A DNA stretch of 15,451 nt from Marinospirillum sp. (lineage in GTDB: Bacteria; Pseudomonadota; Gammaproteobacteria; Pseudomonadales; Halomonadaceae): contig SKHR01000053.1 in the NCBI GenBank assembly GCA_007116865.1, positions 1 through 15,451 of the forward strand. Direction: 5' to 3'. The notes under the pieces were generated by a model. It searched no databases. It was given only the letters and a program-made list of their open reading frames with translations, and was not told where the DNA came from. A program made the position numbers and the translations under genes. Within the stretch, counting starts at the first letter, position 1, and the number at the start of each line of letters is the position of its first letter. This document shows positions 7,999-15,329 of this stretch, piece after piece.

Positions 7999-9513
7999 AT
8001 GTGTGGAATTGCTGGAATTATGGCTCATGAGCCAGTCAATCAGTTGCTGTTTGATAGTTTGACTGTGCTGCAGCATCGTGGGCAGGATGCAGCGGGCATC
8101 ATGACTTGTGATCAAGGTCGCTTTTTCTTACGTAAGAGCAATGGTCTGGTCAGAGATGTGTTTCGCACTCGGCATATGAAGCGCTTGACCGGCACTATGG
8201 GGATAGGGCATGTACGTTATCCAACGGCGGGCTCTTCGAGCGAGGCAGAATCTCAGCCTTTTTATGTGAACTCACCCTATGGCATTGCCTTGGCGCACAA
8301 TGGCAATCTGACCAATGCGGATCAGATCAGTGATGCCTTGTTTCGTACGGATTTGCGTCATATCAATACCAATTCTGATTCGGAAGTACTGCTCAATGTG
8401 TTTGCTCATGAGCTGGGCAAACAGGGCATGAGTTTGTCTGCCGACGATATTTTTAGTGCGATTGAGCGGGTTTATCAGCGTTGCCAGGGCGGGTATGTGG
8501 CAGTGGCGATGATCAGTGGTTATGGCATGGTGGGCTTTCGTGATCCGCATGGCATACGTCCGATCGTGATTGGCCGACGCCAGACTGCTCAGGGTGTTGA
8601 GTATATGATCGCTTCCGAAAGCGTTGCCTTGGATGTGGTGGGTTTTGAGTTGTTGCGTGATCTGGCACCCGGTGAAGCAGTTTATGTGGACATGCAAGGG
8701 CAGTTGCACAGCCGCCTGTGTGCGCCCGAGGCGCGCCTGACCCCCTGTATTTTTGAGTATGTTTACCTGGCTCGTCCTGACTCTATCATGGATGGCATCA
8801 ATATTTATCATGCGCGCATGCACATGGGTCAAAAGCTGGCTGAGAAAATTCGCCGTGTGATGCCGGATCATGACATCGATGTGGTGATTCCTATCCCTGA
8901 TACCAGCCGGACTTCGGCGTTGGAGTTGGCCCAGCACCTGGGGGTCACCTATCGTGAAGGATTTATGAAAAACCGCTACATTGGTCGGACTTTCATCATG
9001 CCAGGACAGACCCTGCGCAAAAAATCCGTGCGCCAGAAGCTCAACGCCATTTCGATGGAGTTTAAAGATAAAACGGTGCTTTTGGTTGATGACTCGATCG
9101 TACGCGGGACTACCTGTAACGAAATCATCCAAATGGCGCGGGATGCGGGTGCTCGTAAGGTGTATTTTGCATCGGCTGCCCCTGCGGTCCGTTATCCCAA
9201 TGTGTATGGCATCGACATGCCAGCCGCTAAAGAGCTGATCGCTCACGGGCGTAGTGAGGAAGAGGTCGCACGTTTGATTGGGGCCGACTGGCTGGTTTAT
9301 CAGGACCTGGATGATCTGGTCGCTGCCTGCAGTGAGCTTAACCCATCCATCACTGAGTTTGACTGCTCGGTGTTTGATGGTCGTTACATCACCGGTGGAA
9401 TTGATGCGGGTTATTTGACCCGTCTAGAGGCCGCACGTAACGATGCAGCACGTGCGGGTGAAGATGAAGACAACGCAGCGATTGATCTGCACAACGACAG
9501 CTCTGCTGACTGA
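7999..9513 (+). CDS. purF: Amidophosphoribosyltransferase PurF
   Basis: Catalyses the first committed step of purine synthesis, converting PRPP and glutamine to phosphoribosylamine. Protein of 504 residues, almost the E. coli length. It begins MCGIAGIM, so the Ntn-type catalytic Cys is exposed after Met removal with no propeptide. The glutaminase half has LQHRGQDAAGI, GIGHVRYPTAGSS and AHNGNLTN. The phosphoribosyltransferase half carries the PRPP loop VLLVDDSIVRGTT at about 360-372 and the flexible-loop region YIGRTFIMPGQ. The upstream Shine-Dalgarno sequence is weak. metZ starts seven bases after its stop. In E. coli purF is repressed by PurR; no convincing operator was recognised here. Confidence 0.98.
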   Translation: MCGIAGIMAHEPVNQLLFDSLTVLQHRGQDAAGIMTCDQGRFFLRKSNGLVRDVFRTRHMKRLTGTMGIGHVRYPTAGSSSEAESQPFYVNSPYGIALAHNGNLTNADQISDALFRTDLRHINTNSDSEVLLNVFAHELGKQGMSLSADDIFSAIERVYQRCQGGYVAVAMISGYGMVGFRDPHGIRPIVIGRRQTAQGVEYMIASESVALDVVGFELLRDLAPGEAVYVDMQGQLHSRLCAPEARLTPCIFEYVYLARPDSIMDGINIYHARMHMGQKLAEKIRRVMPDHDIDVVIPIPDTSRTSALELAQHLGVTYREGFMKNRYIGRTFIMPGQTLRKKSVRQKLNAISMEFKDKTVLLVDDSIVRGTTCNEIIQMARDAGARKVYFASAAPAVRYPNVYGIDMPAAKELIAHGRSEEEVARLIGADWLVYQDLDDLVAACSELNPSITEFDCSVFDGRYITGGIDAGYLTRLEAARNDAARAGEDEDNAAIDLHNDSSAD

Positions 9514-9520
9514 GGCTGGC

Positions 9521-10705
9521 ATGAATCAACCGACCTGGGGTGAAAGCACCCTGGCTTTGCGGACAGGGCATCGGCGCACATCGGAGCGTGAGCACGCAGA
9601 ACCGATTTTTACCACCTCAAGTTATGTGTTTGAATCGGCTGAGCAGGCCGCTGAATTTTTTGCCATGGAGAATGGCGAGGTCAATATCTATTCGCGCTTT
9701 ACCAATCCCACGGTGGCTTGTTTTGAGCAGCGTTTGGCCGCGCTAGAGGGCGCAGAGCGTGCGGTCGCCACCAGCTCTGGGATGGCTGCGATTCTCAGTG
9801 TTTGTCTGGCCTTCCTAAAACAAGGCGATGAGGTGGTGTGTTCACGCAGCGTGTTTGGCTCCACCATTGGTTTGTTCAACCGTTTTATCAGTAAGTTTGG
9901 TATTCGGGTGCATTATGTGCCTTTGCAGGATCTGAATGCCTGGGCGGATGCCTGCAATAAAAACACCCGCTTGTTTTTTGCTGAAACCCCCTCCAACCCC
10001 CTGTGCGAAGTGGCCGATTTAAAGGCCTTGGCCGCGTTAGCCAAACAAAAGGGCTGTCGTTTGGTGGTGGACAATTGTTTTTGTACCCCGGCGTTGCAAA
10101 AGCCCTTGGCATTGGGTGCCGATCTGGTGGTCCACTCAGCCACCAAATACCTGGACGGGCAGGGGCGGATGGTCGGAGGTGCGGTCGTTGGCAATGATCA
10201 GGATATGACCGAAGTCTTTTCGGTGATCCGCACGACAGGCCCCTGCATGAGCCCATTCAATGCCTGGGTTTTTCTTAAGGGTCTGGAAACCCTTCATTTG
10301 AGAATGCGGGCGCACGCAGACAATGCCTTGCAGTTGGCTCATTGGCTTGAGGCACATCCGGCAGTGAAGCGGGTTCATTACGCTGGCTTGCCCGGTCATC
10401 CGGGGCATGCGCTGGCCAAACAGCAGATGCGTGCTTTTGGTGGCGTATTATCTTTTGAAGTACAGGGTGCGCGCGCTGAAGCCTGGCAACTGATCAATGC
10501 CACGCAGATGCTCTCCCTGACCGCTAACCTGGGCGATGCCAAAACCACCATCACTCATCCTGCAACGACAACCCACGCACGCCTGACACCTCAGGCACGC
10601 CAGGATGCGGGTATCAATGACGCATTGATCCGTATTGCGGTTGGCCTGGAAGACATTGCTGACCTGAAGCAGGATCTCCAGGCTGGGTTGGATGCGTTGA
10701 TTTGA
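9521..10705 (+). CDS. metZ: O-succinylhomoserine sulfhydrylase MetZ
   Basis: PLP enzyme of the Cys/Met metabolism family that makes homocysteine directly from O-succinylhomoserine and sulfide, replacing the two-step MetB/MetC route. The ATG at 9521 gives 394 residues, near the length of Pseudomonas MetZ. The frame is open upstream into purF but the family homology starts here (ESTLALRTGH), and GAGG lies five bases before the ATG. Motifs: YSRFTNPT at 58-65, SSGMAA at 85-90, AETPSNP, and the PLP lysine Lys209 in HSATKYLDGQGR. MetB-like gamma-synthases share the fold; placement directly after purF, as in Pseudomonas, favours MetZ. Confidence 0.92.
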   Translation: MNQPTWGESTLALRTGHRRTSEREHAEPIFTTSSYVFESAEQAAEFFAMENGEVNIYSRFTNPTVACFEQRLAALEGAERAVATSSGMAAILSVCLAFLKQGDEVVCSRSVFGSTIGLFNRFISKFGIRVHYVPLQDLNAWADACNKNTRLFFAETPSNPLCEVADLKALAALAKQKGCRLVVDNCFCTPALQKPLALGADLVVHSATKYLDGQGRMVGGAVVGNDQDMTEVFSVIRTTGPCMSPFNAWVFLKGLETLHLRMRAHADNALQLAHWLEAHPAVKRVHYAGLPGHPGHALAKQQMRAFGGVLSFEVQGARAEAWQLINATQMLSLTANLGDAKTTITHPATTTHARLTPQARQDAGINDALIRIAVGLEDIADLKQDLQAGLDALI

Positions 10706-10720
10706 CACGGAACAGAAGAT

Positions 10721-10759
10721 GCATCGGGTTGATATAATTTTTTGTCTTAAACCCGACGC
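10721..10759. repeat. Imperfect 10-bp inverted repeat downstream of metZ
   Basis: GCATCGGGTT at 10721-10730 pairs with AACCCGACGC at 10750-10759 with one mismatch in ten, around a 19-base AT-rich spacer. No T-tract follows the second arm, so it is not a standard intrinsic terminator for metZ. The spacer contains an extended -10 box, so the repeat could be an operator or a transcript structure. Its function is unknown. Confidence 0.5.
10730..10738 (+). promoter_or_regulatory. Extended -10 promoter element (TGnTATAAT)
   Basis: TGATATAAT at 10730-10738 is a perfect extended -10 motif. At the normal spacing there is no good -35 box; a TTGACA at 10702-10707 is 25 bases away, too far for ordinary sigma-70 use. 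Extended -10 promoters can work without a good -35. Transcription would start near 10745 and leave a leader of about 100 bases before the chemotaxis gene. Confidence 0.4.
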
Positions 10760-10789
10760 CAGGCTTCCGCTAATATAGAACTGAAAATC

Positions 10790-10816
10790 AAACGTTTGTA
10801 TTGATTTGGCCGGTGA
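10790..10816 (+). promoter_or_regulatory. Candidate sigma-28 (FliA) promoter for the chemotaxis gene
   Basis: AAACGTTT at 10790-10797, an 11-base spacer, then GCCGGTGA at 10809-10816. Compared with the FliA consensus TAAAGTTT-N11-GCCGATAA this is six of eight in each box with exact spacing and intact GTTT and GCCG cores. The start point would be near 10823, about 25 bases before the chemotaxis gene ATG. FliA control of chemoreceptor genes is common in gammaproteobacteria. Confidence 0.5.
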
Positions 10817-10847
10817 TCGGTATTGTCTGTTTTCCTAGGAGATTTTG

Positions 10848-12482
10848 ATGACCATTCAAAAGCGTCTGTATTTGGGTTTTGCAATGATTTTAGCCTTGAT
10901 GCTGGTCATCACGGGTGTGGGTGTTTTTAAGGTCGCAGTGATTGATCGAACCCTGACAGTTGTCAACGATCAGGACAGTCGTAAACAGCGTTTTGCGATC
11001 AACTTTCGTGGTAGCGTCCATGACCGTGCCATTTCTATTCGTGATGCGGTGCTAGTCAGTGATGCCCGCTCACGCCAGCAGCATTATCAGGAGATTGAAG
11101 CGCTGGATGCGTTTTATCAGGAATCCGCTCGTGCGATGGATCGTTTGTTTCGTGAGCGCCCGGAAGAGGTCAGTGCTCGAGAGGTAGCGTTGCTGGACGC
11201 GATCAAAGCCATTGAGCGGAGAACACTGCGTTTAACGCGCGAAACCATTGAAATGCTGGATAGTGGGCACCGTTTTGTTGAGGCACGTCGTCACCTCCTG
11301 GAAGAAGTCTCACCGGCTTATTCCGAATGGCTGGCTGCGATCAATGCGTTTATTGACTATCAGGAAGCCAATATCCAGTCGCAGATCGGTTTTGTGCGTG
11401 AGGAAACCGGCGCCTTTCAATGGATCATGATCAGCGTGACCGTGCTGGCACTTTTGCTCGGCGTGGTCATCAGTGTGCGTTTGACCAGTGCCATCGTTCG
11501 TACGATTGGTGGTGAGCCTGAAAAAGCGGCTCAATTGATCCGGGCGGTTGCCGCGGGTCACTTGTCACAAGATATTCGCACGCGTTACCCCGACAGCATC
11601 ATGGGCGCGGTTTCAACGCTATCCACACAGCTGTCTGGTTTGATTCGTGGTGTCACTGATTCAGCCGCTCAACTGGCTGATTCGGCCATCAAGTTGGAGC
11701 AAACGGCCTCTCATAACCAGCGTCTGGTGGATGATCAGCGTGATCAGACGGCTCAGGGGGCAACGGCCATGAACCAGATGTCGGCCACCGTTCAGGAAGT
11801 GGCGGGACACACCGCTCAAGCTTCCAGTCTGGCACGTACCGCAGATGAGGAGGCCCAGTCAGGGCAGCAGGAGGTCAAGCAGACGATTGAAATGATCAAT
11901 CAGTTGGCTCAGGAAATTGAAAAAACAGCGGCGGTGATTGAGCAGGTTTCGGTGAAGTCTTCAGAAATTGGTACGGTCCTTGAAGTGATAGAAGGCATTG
12001 CCGAGCAAACGAACCTACTGGCATTGAATGCGGCCATTGAGGCTGCCAGAGCGGGAGAGCATGGTCGTGGTTTTGCGGTTGTGGCTGATGAGGTGCGCTC
12101 TTTGGCCAGTCGTACCCAGGACTCAACTCGAGATATTCAAGCGCGGATCTCTGCAATGCAAAGCAGTAGTGAAGAGGCGGTAGCTGTCATGACCCGTAGT
12201 CGAGAAAGCGCCCGTGGCAGTGTCCAACAGGCAAAGAGTGCGGGCGTTTCTTTAGATAAAATCCAGGCTTCGGTCGCATCAATCAATGATATGAATGCGC
12301 AGATTGCCAGTGCAGCCGAAGAGCAGTCGGCAGTTGCTGAAGAGATCAATGAGAACTTTGCCCATATCACTGAGGCCTCCGAACAGGCGGCAGAAGGCTC
12401 TCAAACCATGACGCAGGAAAGCAAAACACTGCGTGACTTGGCGACCCGTTTATTGGATAGTGTGAGTCAGTTTAAAGTTTAA
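10848..12482 (+). CDS. Methyl-accepting chemotaxis protein with helical periplasmic sensor domain
   Basis: Transmembrane chemoreceptor that would control CheA/CheW and so flagellar rotation. Layout of 544 residues: membrane helix about 8-31; periplasmic domain about 32-190, helix-rich and of a size fitting a four-helix-bundle MCP sensor; second membrane helix about 191-212; HAMP about 213-265; then a long coiled-coil signalling domain. The hairpin tip has the near-invariant core EQTNLLALNAAIEAARAGE followed by GRGFAVVADEVR (about 385-418). The tail ends SQFKV with no CheR/CheB-binding pentapeptide. The ATG at 10848 is chosen over the TTG three bases earlier because AGGAGA at 10837-10842 is five bases away. 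A candidate sigma-28 promoter precedes it. The ligand cannot be told from sequence. Confidence 0.95.
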   Translation: MTIQKRLYLGFAMILALMLVITGVGVFKVAVIDRTLTVVNDQDSRKQRFAINFRGSVHDRAISIRDAVLVSDARSRQQHYQEIEALDAFYQESARAMDRLFRERPEEVSAREVALLDAIKAIERRTLRLTRETIEMLDSGHRFVEARRHLLEEVSPAYSEWLAAINAFIDYQEANIQSQIGFVREETGAFQWIMISVTVLALLLGVVISVRLTSAIVRTIGGEPEKAAQLIRAVAAGHLSQDIRTRYPDSIMGAVSTLSTQLSGLIRGVTDSAAQLADSAIKLEQTASHNQRLVDDQRDQTAQGATAMNQMSATVQEVAGHTAQASSLARTADEEAQSGQQEVKQTIEMINQLAQEIEKTAAVIEQVSVKSSEIGTVLEVIEGIAEQTNLLALNAAIEAARAGEHGRGFAVVADEVRSLASRTQDSTRDIQARISAMQSSSEEAVAVMTRSRESARGSVQQAKSAGVSLDKIQASVASINDMNAQIASAAEEQSAVAEEINENFAHITEASEQAAEGSQTMTQESKTLRDLATRLLDSVSQFKV

Positions 12483-12504
12483 AACCTTCGATCAGGATGG
12501 GCAT

Positions 12505-15264
12505 TTGACGGGTTTTCAACGTGGGTTGTTAAGCACTTTTGTGCTGTTGTTATGTCTGAGCACTGGGGTTCAGGGGTTGGCTGCATCTCCTGAACCGCGT
12601 CAGTGCCAAGTCGGTATTCTGGCCTATCGCTCAATTGAGGCCACGCAAGCCCGCTGGCAGCCTTTAGTGGACTATTTGAATCAGCAGATTCCAGAGGTTC
12701 ATTTCACCCTGAATGCCCTTCATCTGGATGAGCTGGAGCGGGCCGTTGCAGCGCGCGAACTGGATCTGGTTTTTACCCAACCCTCACACTATGTGCTGCT
12801 GACCTATCGTTATGGTCTTTCTTCTCCTCTGGCAACGCTGGTTAATCGCGAAGGGCCTGTTGGTATTGATCGTTTTGGTGGCGTCATTTTTGCGCGAGCT
12901 GACCGAGTGGATATCCAAAGCCCCTCAGACCTGCCTGGATTACGCATTGCCACAGTGGGCCAGGGTTCGCTTGGCGCGTATCAAATGCAGCTTTATGCCT
13001 TGAAGCGGGTTGGTATCGAGATCAATCCGGCGGATGTGATTGAAACGGGTCAACCTCAGGATCAAGCAATTGATCTGGTTTTGCGTGGCGAAGCGGACGT
13101 GGGTTTTGTCCGAACCGGTGTGCTGGAGTCCTGGATAGAGCAGGGGTTGCTGGAAAAGAATACGGTCCGTGTTTTGTCCTTGGGGGCACCGGATGTTTTC
13201 CCCCTGGCTGTTTCAACACCGGTTTACCCGGAATGGCCCTTGGCTGCGTTGCCAAATGTGTCAGTGGACATTATTCGGCAAGTCAGTGCTGCCTTATTGT
13301 CTTTGCCTCATTCTGGTGAACTGGCAGATCAACTGGCAATCGTTGGGTTCACGGTTGCAGGCGATTATCGTGATATTGACCAGCTGCTTCAGGTCTTGCG
13401 ACTGCCGCCATTTGACCAGCCAGTGCCCCTGGCCTGGCTGGATGTCTGGCAGCGTTGGCAAATAACCGCCTATGTGATCTTTGCTTTAACCGGTCTTTTG
13501 CTACTCGCTATTTTGCTGTTGCTCTGGTCGCGCAACCGTGACCTGCAAACGGCTCACCGTCAGCTGACGGGTTACCACCAGGAGGTTAAAAAACTGACTC
13601 AGGCACTTGAGCAGATGCCCGATGCGGTTTTGATCACGGATCTGGAGGCTAAAATTGAGTATGTCAATCAGGCTTTTGAGAAGCGCAGTGGCTATCGTCG
13701 AGAGGCCGTTTTAGGCAAGAACCCCCGCCTGTTGAAGTCTGGAAAAACCGCCACCAAAACCTATGTGTCGCTCTGGTCTCATTTGTCCGCTGGGCAGTCT
13801 TGGCGGGGAGAGTTTTTTAACCGCACCGCAGCCGGGGAGGATTATCTGACGACCGCTCTGATTGTGCCGGTTCGGGATAAGCATCAAAACGTCACTCATT
13901 ACCTGGCGATAGAGCAGGATATGACGGAGAAACAAGCAGCAGAGGCACGTTTACACCAGTTGTCCTTTTACGACCTGTTGACTGGTTTGCCGAATCGGGG
14001 CCTGTTAATGGACCGTCTTGAGCAGGCGCTTTTAGGCGCTCACCAGCATGAGGATCATGCTGCGCTGATGCTGGTAGATATTGATCGTTTTCAGCTGGTG
14101 AACGATCTGCGTGGTGTTCCAGTGGGTGATCAGCTGTTAGTGGCAGTGGCGAAAAGGCTTGAAGAAAGCTTGCCAGCAAACGCGTCTATTGCGCGGATGG
14201 GCGCGGATGAGTTCGCCATTTTGATGACCGATCTTAATCGTGAGAAGTCCTTAGCCAGCCGACAAATACTGGCTTTGGCTCGCCACTGCCAGAGCCGGAT
14301 GCGTCAAGCTTTTGAGCTGGATGGAGATGTCTATAATTTAACCTTGAGCTTTGGTGTTTGTCTCTTTCCCGAGTCGGTCGATGATACATCCGCGGGTCTG
14401 GTTGCTCGTAGCGGGATGGCATTGCACCGGGCAAAATCAGCGGGTGGCAATCAGACAACCTTTTTTGAACAACAAATTGGTGAGCAGGCGACGGGAAGTT
14501 TTGTGGTAGAAACCGCTTTGAGGCAAGCACTGCAAAACCACTCATTGACCCTCTATTGTCAGGGCCAGTTCTGTGGCCAGGCACAAAGCTTACAGGGTGC
14601 AGAAGTTCTGTTGCGCTGGCAGGATCCTCAGTTGGGCTGGGTCTCGCCGGCCGACTTTATCCCCGTGGCGGAAGAAACCGATCTGATTGTAGACCTGGGT
14701 GCCTGGGTGATCGAAGAGGCCTGTCGTCAACTGCAGCCCCTCTATCAGCGAGGACACAGCCTGGATGTGTCCATCAATATCAGCCCGCGCCACTTCGGTA
14801 AATATGGTTTTGTGGCTTGGCTGGAGGCTTTGTTAAAGCGTTATCAGATCCCATTCACCGCGATCAAGCTGGAAATCACCGAAGGTTTGTTTATTCACGA
14901 CCTGGACAAGGTGGTAAAAAAGATGCATCAGCTGGTTGAGCTGGGGATTCGCTTTTCTCTGGATGACTTTGGCACAGGTTACTCCTCCTTGGCCTATATT
15001 AAAAACCTGCCGATTCAAGAGCTAAAGATCGATAAAACCTTTGTTCAGGACGCATTGAAATCAGCGGCGGATGCCGCTTTGGTTGAAAGTATCATGGCTG
15101 TCGGTCAGCATATGCATTTAGGTCTGGTGGCTGAAGGAGTTGAAACCCCTGCGCAGGCGGACTATTTTGCTCATCATCCACAGGTTTGCCTGCAGGGCTT
15201 TTTGTTTGAGCGTCCGCGACCACTCAATGAATGGTTGAGCCATCACTTTTCACTGCCCAGTTGA
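12505..15264 (+). CDS. PhnD-like sensor / PAS / degenerate GGDEF / EAL cyclic-di-GMP phosphodiesterase
   Basis: Predicted inner-membrane protein of 919 residues that binds a small ligand outside and hydrolyses cyclic-di-GMP inside. Order: signal peptide 1-27; PhnD-type periplasmic binding domain about 33-300 (VGILAYRSIEA, FTQPSHYVLL, LRGEADVGFVRTG); membrane helix about 319-342; coiled coil; PAS about 366-475 (MPDAVLITDLEAKIEYVNQA, KNPRLLKSG); GGDEF domain about 485-650, with signature GADEF at 566-570 and no RxxD I-site; EAL domain about 667-910. The EAL catalytic set looks complete: Glu700 (EVL), Asn758, Glu790 with LEITE, Asp820-Asp821 (SLDDFGTGYSS), Lys841, Glu877 and Gln897. Net phosphodiesterase activity is inferred, with GGDEF perhaps as a regulatory GTP-binding module. 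The start is TTG at 12505, with AGGA seven bases upstream and a proper signal peptide from there. It lies 22 bases after the chemotaxis gene with no terminator between, so they are probably co-transcribed. Confidence 0.92.
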   Translation: MTGFQRGLLSTFVLLLCLSTGVQGLAASPEPRQCQVGILAYRSIEATQARWQPLVDYLNQQIPEVHFTLNALHLDELERAVAARELDLVFTQPSHYVLLTYRYGLSSPLATLVNREGPVGIDRFGGVIFARADRVDIQSPSDLPGLRIATVGQGSLGAYQMQLYALKRVGIEINPADVIETGQPQDQAIDLVLRGEADVGFVRTGVLESWIEQGLLEKNTVRVLSLGAPDVFPLAVSTPVYPEWPLAALPNVSVDIIRQVSAALLSLPHSGELADQLAIVGFTVAGDYRDIDQLLQVLRLPPFDQPVPLAWLDVWQRWQITAYVIFALTGLLLLAILLLLWSRNRDLQTAHRQLTGYHQEVKKLTQALEQMPDAVLITDLEAKIEYVNQAFEKRSGYRREAVLGKNPRLLKSGKTATKTYVSLWSHLSAGQSWRGEFFNRTAAGEDYLTTALIVPVRDKHQNVTHYLAIEQDMTEKQAAEARLHQLSFYDLLTGLPNRGLLMDRLEQALLGAHQHEDHAALMLVDIDRFQLVNDLRGVPVGDQLLVAVAKRLEESLPANASIARMGADEFAILMTDLNREKSLASRQILALARHCQSRMRQAFELDGDVYNLTLSFGVCLFPESVDDTSAGLVARSGMALHRAKSAGGNQTTFFEQQIGEQATGSFVVETALRQALQNHSLTLYCQGQFCGQAQSLQGAEVLLRWQDPQLGWVSPADFIPVAEETDLIVDLGAWVIEEACRQLQPLYQRGHSLDVSINISPRHFGKYGFVAWLEALLKRYQIPFTAIKLEITEGLFIHDLDKVVKKMHQLVELGIRFSLDDFGTGYSSLAYIKNLPIQELKIDKTFVQDALKSAADAALVESIMAVGQHMHLGLVAEGVETPAQADYFAHHPQVCLQGFLFERPRPLNEWLSHHFSLPS

Positions 15265-15274
15265 TCAAAAAATG

Positions 15275-15329
15275 TCAGGCGCATACTAACTACGAGTCAA
15301 TTCTTTGAATGACTCGTTTGTTAGCCTGA
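15275..15329. repeat. Bulged hairpin at the IS200/IS605 element end
   Basis: The core stem ACGAGTC (15292-15298) pairs with GACTCGT (15311-15317), extended inward by ATTC/GAAT around a TTT loop with one unpaired A at 15299. It extends outward by CTAAC (15286-15290) with GTTAG (15320-15324), and by TCAGG (15275-15279) with CCTGA (15325-15329), through small bulges. On the transposase-coding strand the unpaired base is a T in the 3' arm, the kind of extrahelical T that IS608-type Y1 transposases recognise. It may also act as a transcription barrier between the converging genes. It overlaps the transposase stop codon. Confidence 0.7.

Noticed and set aside
8272..9246. 324-codon open frame on the minus strand opposite purF
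   Set aside because: It mirrors purF, has no recognisable domain or ribosome site, and its His/Ile/Thr-rich composition is typical of an antisense shadow of a coding strand.
9443..9520. Longer metZ reading frame beginning inside purF
   Set aside because: The extra 26 residues do not resemble the family; the ATG at 9521 has a Shine-Dalgarno and begins just after the purF stop.
10702..10738. TTGACA and TATAAT as a consensus sigma-70 promoter
   Set aside because: Both hexamers are perfect, but the spacer is 25 bases against the usual 16-18, and TTGACA overlaps the metZ stop codon. Only the extended -10 reading is kept.
10721..10759. Intrinsic terminator for metZ
   Set aside because: The stem is reasonable but the loop is 19 bases and no T-run follows the 3' arm; the T-run is inside the loop.
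14602..14610. EVL instead of EAL taken as loss of phosphodiesterase activity
   Set aside because: The catalytic Glu700 is kept and EVL is a common variant in active EAL domains; all other catalytic positions are present.
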